This document shows, one piece after another, positions 47,587 to 58,779 of a stretch of DNA of 64,000 bases. Under the pieces are notes generated by a model. The model did no database searches. It worked only from the letters and a program-made list of their open reading frames with translations, and was not told the DNA's origin. Positions within the stretch are counted from its first letter, which is position 1. Each line of letters opens with the position of its first letter. This DNA comes from Ottelia alismoides (lineage: Eukaryota; Streptophyta; Magnoliopsida; Alismatales; Hydrocharitaceae): the NCBI GenBank assembly GCA_037367405.1, contig JAZKJV010002317.1, forward strand, positions 1,116,001 to 1,180,000. The letters run 5' to 3'. A program made the position numbers and the translations under genes.

Positions 47587-50230
47587 TGAAGGATATGGTT
47601 AGATCCTCAAGCGCATCACGGAAGCGTGATCGTCGTATCGAATACGACGAAGAACGACTAGTCGTACTAGTTGTTCTATGCAGCGGAAATTAAAAAATTT
47701 TCTTGCGACGAAACCACATGATCCAAGAACACTTCTCGGATCGTTTCGTCTAAACCACAAACAAGCATTAGGTTTACCTCTTGAAGCGTGGTTGCGATCG
47801 AGTCTCTAAACAAAGAGACCTCCTGTCTCAAGTCCGATCCGACGGAGGAGACGCTTGCGAGCGCGGGGATGAACCGCGTGCTTCTCGCAATCCATGTTGA
47901 TGATCCAAGCGGCGGATCTCCTGATCTCGACACACGAGATCCGATGTCTTCTTCATGAGCGGGGCGCACCGAAGGAGACGGAGATCCACGAGCAAACCAT
48001 CGGGCAGCATAACGACGATGCCGCGGCGATGGAGAACCTCTCTAGGGCATCCATGGTGGACGGCCACATGAGAGATGGAGAGAGGACGTGTAGAGAGAAT
48101 GAGAGAGAGAGAGAGATTTGTTGCCTCAACTTCTGTGTCAAGAAGAGCAATGGGGTGCCTCTCCTTTTATAGGGTTTTGGGATCCATGGATCTCAATCCA
48201 TGTGTCAACACAAATCCAATGGTCCACATCAATTTGTGTTTCTTTCAATGGTCATGATTTGTTGCTAAAAACACAACAACAATTAATTTAATTTAAATTA
48301 AATATATGTTGATAAATCAACACAATTTAATTACAAAATTAAATCATCAATACATGGAGATAATGAAAGGAGAGAAAGCCTCCTTCCATGTGGAGAGGGG
48401 GGACGGCCTCCCTTTCCTAATGGGAGTGGTGGCCGTCCACCCTCCTCCATTAGGAAGGTGGCTATTTCACCTTTTATGTAATCTCCATTATTTGCAACAA
48501 CTTTTGTTGCAAATTATTTCACAAAAAATAAATCCAATTTATTTTGTGAACATTGCAATCATGCCATTGAAAAATTATGAATCACATTCACAACCCAAAA
48601 CAAAATGTAAATTACATTTTCAATTTGATGTCCAATGTGAATCCAATTCACATTAACATTTAATTAACAAATGTAAATTACAAATAGCTCTCTCTTATAT
48701 ATTATAAATCACATTTATAATATATATGACTAATATGGATATTGCTATCCACATTATTCATATCCATGATAATTAAATCATATTTAATCATCTTGGATCT
48801 CTATTCTCTTGTGTCCAAATAATATGAATCACATTCACATTATTTACATCTTTGATAATTAAATCTCATTTAATTATCTAAGATAACTCTCTTTATAATA
48901 TGAATCAAATTCATATTACTCATGATAATTAAATCACATTTAATTATCCATTTTCTCAATGCTCGGATACATATATCAACAATAGAATTATCCATGAACT
49001 CCTTCAAGGATAATGCGCTTTCTCCGCAGATACTTGGAGATAAGGACAGGGCGATTGTATTGTTCCACGTATAGTGACATGGATATTGAGATCGTATCTC
49101 AAATCCAGATCGTGGGACTCCCATAGATGCTTGATTAAATCAAGACCGTAAATCTAATCTTCTCATTGTATCTGAATCACATTCAGATCAATGTCCAATA
49201 CTTGGACCAAGATCAGATCACTTCTCTACTGAGAGGAGTCACTAAAATCCAGACCCGTTTCATCACTCCCTAGGAATGGAAGCGTCATGGTTATACAATC
49301 GTTTATGATCACATCACCCTCAGGTATTCCCAATACCTGTACATCCTGCATACTGGAAGACTCAGACTAAACCCGAAGTATTCGATCAACTTTATACTGT
49401 CTACTTCATGGTTTTATCAGTAAGTTTTCTCATTCGATCATTGGGAGTCGGTATCGATCATATACTTTCCAAAAGCATATATCATACCTAGGTCTTGATC
49501 ATATACTTTCCAAAAGTATATATCAAACCTACAAATTCAGTCAAGCTTCCAAAGCGAGACGACCGTGCGCACGGAATTTGATTCTTCCCAATATCTCATG
49601 AGTGAGCTCATGTCTTTCGGTTCAGTAACTGAACCTGTATGATCCCTTTGAGAGATCGTATTACTCATATGCCCTTATATGCACACCAGCGCGCCGGTGT
49701 GTAGACCTTGATTAGGTCATCAACCTATTGGTCTGCCAAATGTACATACTTAGACATATAGCAACACATCTGTCTCCGGTCAGAGGATGCGTGCCTATAT
49801 CATGACAGCATACGATATAGGACTTTTGGTTATCTCGATCTCGTTAAGTCAACTCTTTGACCTAACTAATCTGACACCTCCGAATCTCTATTCCTATGCA
49901 GAGGACCTGCATCAAGAGGTCGGTCAGATATCAGCCTTCAGAGATAAGGATTGTCATCTCCTACTCAGGCTGGAGATCATCTCTTAACAATCATTTGATG
50001 GTGCTTGATGAGTCCTCAATCTAACTCTTTAGATATTCATCCAAGCACCAGCCTCTATGATTCAATAGTTGAATCAACAGCTGTATGATCATCAAGATGG
50101 CCATGGTACATAACCCTAATTGTACTAAGGGACCTATTATGCAAATTATGTATTCTTCATTTCAGATTAAGGAGTGAATTGCAATAACATTTATTGCATA
50201 ATGGCTCGCCGTGGGCTCGCATTTCCAACA
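47587..50230 (-). repeat. 3' LTR of copia element L
   Basis: Plus-strand edges are TGAAGGATATGG and TTTCCAACA. It is about 99.5% identical to 55543-58186. A GA run lies at about 48096-48117 and the TATA box at 48165-48171 (minus). Confidence 0.96.
48165..48171 (-). promoter_or_regulatory. LTR TATA box (3' LTR of L)
   Basis: TATAAAAGGAGAGGC on the minus strand, at the position shared by all copia LTRs here. As the 3' LTR copy it could drive transcription out into the left part of K. Confidence 0.55.
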
Positions 50231-50241
50231 ATCTCCCACTA
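50231..50241 (-). promoter_or_regulatory. Polypurine tract (element L)
   Basis: The plus strand ATCTCCCACTA is the complement of TAGTGGGAGAT, identical to the tract of I, directly beside the 3' LTR. Confidence 0.85.
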
Positions 50242-51149
50242 GCCCAAAGAGCCATTAATGGGCTAATCATTTAAACCCGCACTCATGTGACAATCATAGG
50301 CTATTTAGAAAATAGCTAGGTAAGCTGATCAGTCACTCTGTTCCCGCGAGACTATGCCAAGTCCTTTTACGGCACTTGCATATCCCTAGTAACAGTGCTC
50401 GCATCTAATGCGAATGTTGCATCTCATGCAACCAATACTCAATCTAGTTGGTTACATTGTCCCTGACATCATAACCAGTATCCCCATAATCCTTATTAGA
50501 ATACCTTCATTCCCGGAGATCTCTATCTCCTAAGGTATCTTAAGTTTAGACCTTTATAGATCACTATCTATACGGTCTTAAACTTTTGAAGATAAGACTT
50601 TGAGATTACTATCTCAAAAATCTCCTCATCTATGAAGATTTTGTTATTACTGCAATCAAGTGTTTTATCTCTACAGTAGGATTAGTAACAATTTACTACT
50701 CCCACTGCATGACTGACATCTGGTATTTGTACACTCTAGCATACACTCAGCTTCTCGTAACTAATGCACAAGTGCAAGTAGTTGTAGCATTTACTTCCTC
50801 AACTCTTTGAGGTGCTATCCCTTAAGATAGGTCAGTACCATATCTTAAGGGTTAGAAGCCTTTCTTGGAATTTCTATGAATAGAATATGTCCAAGGTATA
50901 CTATAAATGTGACAGTCCAATTATCCTCTTCTCTTGGCTTCTGAACAACTTCAGAACTAAGATCTAAGAGGTATCTTTGAAATCATATTTCAAGATATGG
51001 AATAACCAGAGAATAAAACACTTATTATTATCCTTATATCATTTTAAATGATCAAGATATCATCTACATTCAGCAAGATGAACACAAAGGCACTCCCACT
51101 AAGCTTCACATGGCTCATCAAGATTCTATCTGAAATCATAACAATTATA
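50242..51149 (-). other. Decayed RNase H and 3' end of element L
   Basis: It is homologous to 40461-41380 of I. No readable domain and no ORF. Confidence 0.5.
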
Positions 51150-52450
51150 ATTCCATCAAATCTTATGGTCCAACTTTAAGAAGCTTATTTGAGTCCATAG
51201 ATGGATTCCTTAGTTTGCACACCTTGCTTTCCTCAACCATGAAGCCCTGGGGCTACTTCATGTGAATATCCTCAAAGAGGTATTCGTAGAGGAATGCAAT
51301 ATTGACTTACATCTTGAAGATGCAATAGTCAAGTTGTGTAGCTAAGGTTAGCAACATTCTGATGATTTTAAACATGGTCACCGAAGAACAAGTCTCATTG
51401 CAAGCAATGTCTTCTCTTCCGGTGTGTGGCTCATGGCTACGAACCGTGCTTTGAAGGTCTCTACCTTCTCATCAGGTTCCCTTTCTCTTGAAGATCCATT
51501 TACACCTTTACAGGTCTTACCTATATAGGTGGATCCTATAGGGTCCAAATACAACACTTGTATATGAAGTCTACTTTAGACTTTTATTGCTAACATCCAT
51601 CTATCCATGCTATGATCTTTAGAAGCTTCATCACATGAAGTTCGATCATTGTCAGATTTCTCTGACACATGGAATCCTTCCTCAAACTCTTTTGAAGAGG
51701 TTTTAGTGTTTCATCTTCAATTATCCTTTTAGTTTCCAATTTCAGGAGCCTCATTATCTTTTCAAGATTAAATGAGTTCCTACACTTCATTTTCGTCTTG
51801 ATTCTCAAGAGTCTCAACCTCCAAGAATCACATTCTCAGAGATGAGATATTTCAAGAATCTCAAGGTCATAAAGTAGGTATCCAATACCATCCTTTATTT
51901 TCCTAATGAAGCAGCACTCTCAAGTGCTAGATTCCATCTTGCATGGAACCTTATTAAGGATATATATTGTAGTCTCTACTACACATATATACCTGGAAAC
52001 CAAGGGATAATTATGCTAAAAATCATTATTGATAAGATCATGTCACACATGATCCAATTGTATCTCCCTATAACTCTATTGAGTTAAGGTGAGTTAGGAG
52101 GATTGAGATAGAAATGATATTCATATCTCCATAAGGTATCCTTTGAATTCATCTAACAGGTACATGCTACCTTGATTAGATCAAATTCATTTGATCTTCC
52201 TTCAAACTTTGGTTGTAGACCAAAATTATGAAATCTTTGAACATTTCAAAGGTTTCTTCAGGTGAAGAGAAGAAATTTCATATCATACATAATCATTAAT
52301 AGATATCATATATCCATAATGTTTACTATGATATAGATGATCCGCATACATCAATATGTATGAGATCCTGAATACCTTATCATCTTACACCATTCCCAAA
52401 GAAGGGTGTATTGGACATTTTATTATGAAATACAATATTCATAAGCATGT
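51150..52450 (-). pseudogene. Ty1/copia integrase-RT remnant (element L)
   Basis: The minus strand shows, in order, the integrase core region (about 52330-52450), the integrase end (about 51940-52000), and the RT stretch VNIAFLYEYLFEDIHMK-stop-PQGF with the SNK/YGLK box. In-frame stops lie at 51307-51309, 51253-51255 and 51185-51187. They are at the same codons as in I, and two are also in C. One further base is missing near 51205 relative to C. The gene was already dead in the common parent. Confidence 0.88.
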
Positions 52451-55400
52451 AAGCTTTGAAATTTTAGACATTCTAAAGTTTCATCTCTTACTAGCCTATT
52501 GATCAAATCAATAGACAAATGTCCAAGGCTTGATGCTAGATCATTGTCAAATGATCTTCATCCTCCTATTGATCTTAAGGTTTAATTTCAGTATTTAGAA
52601 ATGTTAATGAACCATTCATTAATTTTCTAATTTAGTGAAGTCCACTAGATTATTATTAGATTACTATCTGAAATATATACATCATAACTCTTTATGATAG
52701 TTCTATCTCAGATTCATGTTTATTTCTAACATTTAGAAACAAACAATGAGTGTATTCTTATATCTAGGTCATAGAGACATTCTCTAAGACTAAGGACTCT
52801 CCCACTGAAATTAACAAGTCTATCAATCCAACAGAGATTGTTGCAACAATTGCATCAATATCCATGTGGATAACTATAAACCTTTAAGATCAAATTTTCC
52901 AGTCTTCTAAAACATATGCAACCTATTGCAAATGTCATCAGAAGATTGAGATACAATTATTTGACTTTATCTTATCAATGATTTATGTAGATTAATCTGA
53001 TGCTCCATCCGAGTCCTTCTCTAAGGATTCTAGATAGACTTGATAGTCATACTATCAACACATCAACTTATTGCAGTATTGGCATTCATCCAACTCTTCG
53101 GATGACATATGGAAGTCACAGATGTATAGTCAACTCTTTGATTATACTTCTTACTCGGGTCCAACCCATGCTTCCACTGCGCTCCCTTTATCTATAAGCA
53201 ACCATTGCTTAAGACTAAGGATCTCTTATGTAAGAGCATTTAAACATTTATACAGGCTTCATTAAATTCATATAATATGAATATTATGAAGCTTCATGAA
53301 TGACCAGAGTATAGATAGTAGAATGATGACACTCATCATCTACATCCATCTAAACTCTTAAAACATAGGTTCAGGTAGGTACTCAAACAATTTGAATACA
53401 TCATCTCTTATAGAGCCACCATTCTGCATGATGCAGTGAACCATCTCATTCATGTTAAATGTCAAGAGCACATAAGTATGCCAGAATATCTTCATTGATT
53501 TTACAAGGATTATATGACAATTATGATCATCATCAACATGTCACTTCCAAAGTACATTTGATGATAGATCAAGACTATAGAGACACACAAACCCTAGGGT
53601 TGTAGTCCTATTATCTATTTAATTGTCATTCCTCAATATTATGAGGAAACTTGCACATTGCAACCACATACATTATGTGTCCAATTGCAAGTACAATATC
53701 TGGATCATGAGTCCAATCCATGATATTTTACTGGTTATTATTGAGTATATCATTGAGTGGGTTTTAATGAAGGATTATCTGAAATAAGAAATTTGCATAA
53801 ATATATAAATATATATATTTTACTTTGATTTAGGATTTTTTATATCAAAGTTGTCTTGTCTTGTCAACACTGAAAGTTCATTCCCTTAATCACTTTCAAT
53901 GTAAGAGATATACTTACCATTATATCTCAACAAGATCTGGGATCTCCTTCCTTATCTTTGTTGCATCCCAATAATATGAGAACCTACAACTCGGATAAAA
54001 AGAAGCGGGAACACATTCCGCCTTGCAAGTCCAACTTGCATCTCCCAATTCGGTCTTTAACACCCGGGCCCACCACCCCTAAGGCAATGTTGACCCGTCA
54101 TTAATTGAACCAACCGTCAACAGGAATACAACTCGCTATGCGCAATCCAATATCGCCCCAATAATATGAGGACCCGATATTGGGGTCACTACGCATACGT
54201 CCTTACTCTTTCGAGAAGCGAAGAGCCCGATCCAAATGGATCGTATGCAGGAGCTGTCACTTCGGACAGGCGTCTCCTACATACAATATCTGGCGACGGA
54301 ACCCTTCGCCTTGACGGGAGACCATGGATGTCACTTATGTGACCCTCCATATCATATTCAAATTCTAATTAATCATTATGAATCATATTCATTATGATTA
54401 ATTCTTCCAAGGGAAATAACATCTCTATTCATAATAGAGTGTTTTAATTTTAATTGGATTCCAATTAATCTAATCATATTAAATTAATGATCCAATTAAT
54501 ATCCAACTAATATCCAACAAACATTTTAATAGTTACTTGAATTATGGTATTATCTCAAATACGTATTATTTCGAATTTTAATAATTAGAAATACATCATG
54601 ATTTCTTAAGCATTATACTAACCCTACCCGCTGTCATGGCCAGTACCGACGAGAGTGGGACGGACCACATACGTTGCAACCCGCAACCCCAATGCTCTCC
54701 GACTAGACACCATATCCACCTCGGGAAAGGATAATGCAAAATAGATCATTTTGTACTTGAGATGATCATCGGTTCTTCAACCGAAATTATACCATATAGT
54801 AATAATCAAAACAATTTTGATTAACATTATAATGAGATTTGCTAAACAAATCCCAAGTCCTATCCAAGCAACATGTTTGTTGGAATGTTGATCATGTAGA
54901 TCATGTAACCAATCTTGATCTAGATCACATCTAATCATTTATTGGTTAGGGCAAAGTCATTTAAGGACATAATTATCATTAAATATTTCACAAATATTTA
55001 TGAATAATTATTCCAGGAAATTAAACAATTTAATTTCACTAATTAATTAAATGACAATCACTAGGTTCTTGATTAGGAAAGTATTTTCAGCAGTGACCCT
55101 CACTTACTAAAAATACCATATCTCAATCAATTTAAATCCAAATTAAGCAAAGTAAATTTCTAAAGTTTGCTAACTTGATTTACAACAGAACCCAAGTGAT
55201 TTGCACGCATTTCAAGGCGTTTCAAATCCGCAATTAACATCTTAATTACGTCATGATCCGCAGTCTCCGAAACAGTGGATACATGTTCACTAAAATGAGC
55301 ATATCTAGAGCAAACGGAATCGAAATCACGTAAACTCAGATCCTACGGTTTCCTTATTTAATGGGGAATAAAATTTAAATATTATTTTCGTGTTTAAACA

Positions 55401-55528
55401 ATTTAAACAGTGCCGAAAATAATATCAAAACAGAGATGCGAAAATGAAATGCAAGAAAACTTTCGCATACCCTAATGAACCCAAGTCATCCTCGGTTTAT
55501 GGATCGTATCCAAAACCACCGACCTAAG
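52451..55528 (-). other. Leader and presumed gag region of element L
   Basis: The region is noncoding apart from the 53-codon leader ORF (54189-54350). Segment 53880-54370 is the conserved leader part. The stretch 54620-54740 is shared with F and with C near 6100-6180. Confidence 0.6.
54189..54350 (-). other. 53-codon ORF in copia leader (element L)
   Basis: ATG to TAG, same length as 37201-37362 of I, reading MEGHISDIHGLPSRRR to ERVRTYA. The differences between the two are mostly residue-changing, so protein function is doubtful. Confidence 0.35.
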
Positions 55529-55540
55529 GCTCTGATACCA
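55529..55540 (-). promoter_or_regulatory. Primer binding site, initiator tRNA-Met type (element L)
   Basis: GCTCTGATACCA on the plus strand is the exact complement of TGGTATCAGAGC, two bases from the LTR edge. Confidence 0.95.
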
Positions 55541-55542
55541 CT

Positions 55543-58186
55543 TGAAGGATATGGTTAGATCCTCAAGCGCATCACGGAAGCGTGATCGTCGTATCGAATA
55601 CGACGAAGAACGACTAGTCGTGCTAGTTGTTCTATGCATCGGAAATTAAAAAATTTTCTTGCGATGAAACCACATGATCCAAGAACACTTCTCGGATCGT
55701 TTCGTCTAAACCACAAACAAGCATTAGGTTTACCTCTTGAAGCGTGAATGCGATCGAGTCTCTAAACAAAGAGACCTCCTGTCTCAAGTCCGATCCGACG
55801 GAGGAGACGCTTGCGAGCGCGGGGATGAACCGCGTGCTTCTCGCAATCCATGTTGATGATCCAAGCGGCGGATCTCCTGATCTCGACACACGAGATCCGA
55901 TGTCTTCTTCATGAGCGGGGTGCACCGAAGGAGACGGAGATCCACGAGCAAACCATCGGGCAGCATAACGACGATGCCGCGGCGATGGAGAACCTCTCTA
56001 GGGCATCCATGGTGGACGGCCACATGAGAGATGGAGAGAGGACGTGTAGAGAGAATGAGAGAGAGAGAGAGATTTGTTGCCTCAACTTCTGTGTCAAGAA
56101 GAGCAATGGGGTGCCTCTCCTTTTATAGGGTTTTGGGATCCATGGATCTCAATCCATGTGTCAACACAAATCCAATGGTCCACATCAATTTGTGTTTCTT
56201 TCAATGGTCATGATTTGTTGCTAAAAACACAACAACAATTAATTTAATTTAAATTAAATATATGTTGATAAATCAACACAATTTAATTACAAAATTAAAT
56301 CATCAATACATGGAGATAATGAAAGGAGAGAAAGCCTCCTTCCATGTGGAGAGGGGGGACGGCCTCCCTTTCCTAATGGGAGTGGTGGCCGTCCACCCTC
56401 CTCCATTAGGAAGGTGGCTATTTCACCTTTTATGTAATCTCCATTATTTGCAACAACTTTTGTTGCAAATTATTTCACAAAAAATAAATCCAATTTATTT
56501 TGTGAACATTGCAATCATGCCATTGAAAAATTATGAATCACATTCACAACCCAAAACAAAATGTAAATTACATTTTCAATTTGATGTCCAATGTGAATCC
56601 AATTCACATTAACATTTAATTAACAAATGTAAATTACAAATAGCTCTCTCTTATATATTATAAATCACATTTATAATATATATGACTAATATGGATATTG
56701 CTATCCACATTATTCATATCCATGATAATTAAATCATATTTAATCATCTTGGATCTCTATTCTCTTGTGTCCAAATAATATGAATCACATTCACATTATT
56801 TACATCTTTGATAATTAAATCTCATTTAATTATCTAAGATAACTCTCTTTATAATATGAATCAAATTCATATTACTCATGATAATTAAATCACATTTAAT
56901 TATCCATTTTCTCAATGCTCGGATACATATATCAACAATAGAATTATCCATGAACTCCTTCAAGGATAATGCGCTTTCTCCGCAGATACTTGGAGATAAG
57001 GACAGGGCGATTGTATTGTTCCACGTATAGTGACATGGATATTGAGATCGTATCTCAAATCCAGATCGCGGGCCTCCCATAGATGCTTGATTAAATCAAG
57101 ACCGTAAATCTAATCTTCTCATTGTATCTGAATCACATTCAGATCAATGTCCAATACTTGGACCAAGATCAGATCACTTCTCTACTGAGAGGAGTCACTA
57201 AAATCTAGACCCGTTTCATCACTCCCTAGGAATGGAAGCGTCATGGTTATACAATCGTTTATGATCACATCACCCTCAGGTATTCCCAATACCTGTACAT
57301 CCTGCATACTGGAAGACTCAGACTAAACCCGAAGTATTCGATCAACTTTATACTGTCTACTTCATGGTTTTATCAGTAAGTTTTCTCATTCGATCATTGG
57401 GAGTCGGTATCGATCATGTACTTTCCAAAAGCATATATCATACCTAGGTCTTGATCATATACTTTCCAAAAGTATATATCAAACCTACAAATTCAGTCAA
57501 GCTTCCAAAGCGAGACGACCGTGCGCACGGAATTTGATTCTTCCCAATATCTCATGAGTAAGCTCATGTCTTTCGGTTCAGTAACTGAACCTGTATGATC
57601 CCTTTGAGAGATCGTATTACTCATATGCCCTTATATGCACACCAGCGCGCCGGTGTGTAGACCTTGATTAGGTCATCAACCTATTGGTCTGCCAAATGTA
57701 CATACTTAGACATATAGCAACACATCTGTCTCCGGTCAGAGGATGCGTGCCTATATCATGACAGCATACGATATAGGACTTTTGGTTATCTCGATCTCGT
57801 TAAGTCAACTCTTTGACCTAACTAATCTGACACCTCCGAATCTCTATTCCTATGCAGAGGACCTGCATCAAGAGGTCGGTCAGATATCAGCCTTCAGAGA
57901 TAAGGATTGCCATCTCCTACTCAGGCTGGAGATCATCTCTTAACAATCATTTGATGGTGCTTGATGAGTCCTCAATCTAACTCTTTAGATATTCATCCAA
58001 GCACCAGCCTCTATGATTCAATAGTTGAATCAACAGTTGTATGATCATCAAGATGGCCATGGTACATAACCCTAATTGTACTAAGGGACCTATTATGCAA
58101 ATTATGTATTCTTCATTTCAGATTAAGGAGTGAATTGCAATAACATTTATTGCATAATGGCTCGCCGTGGGCTCGCATTTCCAACA
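55543..58186 (-). repeat. 5' LTR of copia element L
   Basis: The 2644-bp LTR is the partner of 47587-50230. The offset is constant at 7956, showing there is no indel between the two. Confidence 0.96.
56121..56127 (-). promoter_or_regulatory. LTR TATA box (5' LTR of L)
   Basis: TATAAAAGGAGAGGC on the minus strand. As the 5' LTR copy this would be the promoter of the genomic RNA of L. Confidence 0.6.
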
Positions 58187-58191
58187 ATAGA

Positions 58192-58779
58192 TAGGTTTCA
58201 ATTCTGCTGAGCATCCTTGCATGTAGATTGCTGGAGGCAAGGTGAGCATTTATGCTTTAGCATTCATCATCGTTTTGCCGCTTGCATTGCTTTTCCGCTC
58301 ATCTACCTCTGATTTTGATCACCTAGGTGCTAAGTAAAATTGACTCCTCGATAGGTTCGTGCATTTCTTACTAAAAATTCAAAAAAAAGTGATAACAATA
58401 AAATTGGGACTGTTAATATTACTTGACCCTAAAAACCACAAAAAAAAAGAAAAACTTGTATTGGGGCGAGTAATCCCCTCATTGTCTTCGCTTTTACTTG
58501 CTCGCGCACACACTAAGGATTAGTGCCCAAATCCCATTGAGCCCCTAAGTGTTTGTGCAACTTTTGGACTTCTCACCTAACTCTAAAACGAACAAGATAA
58601 AAAGACCGCTCTTGTGGTCTCTACAGAGTTGAGTAGGTGAATTGAGGGTTTGATTGTTTCATTTTTGTTTGTGATTGTTTTGTGTGTGTCCTAGATCGCT
58701 TCTGCGCACTTGCGCCTTTTTTCCCACTTCTCTTGACTTGACCAGCGTGCTCTCCCGATCATTGTCTTTTGATTCCGAG
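58192..58779 (+). other. Leader of element K, right part
   Basis: This continues 46823-47586. It is noncoding. An in-frame TGA at 58672-58674 closes the frame of the following ORF upstream of its first ATG. Confidence 0.75.

Larger units (their letters stand above)
47587..58186 (-). mobile_element. Structurally complete Ty1/copia element, coding-dead (element L)
   Basis: The element is 10,600 bp with two 2644-bp LTRs that I find to differ at about 13 positions with no indel. It has an exact primer binding site, polypurine tract and perfect target duplications. The 5.3-kb interior has no ORF over 75 codons on the coding strand. Pol motifs can be followed only through stops and frameshifts. 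It is therefore a recent insertion of an element that cannot encode its own enzymes. It sits in the leader of K. Confidence 0.95.
47582..58191. other. Target site duplication ATAGA around element L
   Basis: ATAGA at 47582-47586 is repeated at 58187-58191 directly outside the two LTR ends. A perfect 5-bp duplication shows simple integration without later rearrangement. Confidence 0.95.

Noticed and set aside
48306..48656. 116-codon ORF repeated at 56262-56612
   Set aside because: It is present twice only because the two LTRs of L are nearly identical. It is in antisense to the element and has no domain.
58675..58779. Upstream 35-codon extension of the K ORF
   Set aside because: The frame is open but begins with TTG and has no ATG. 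An in-frame TGA lies directly upstream. The first ATG at 58780 has good context.
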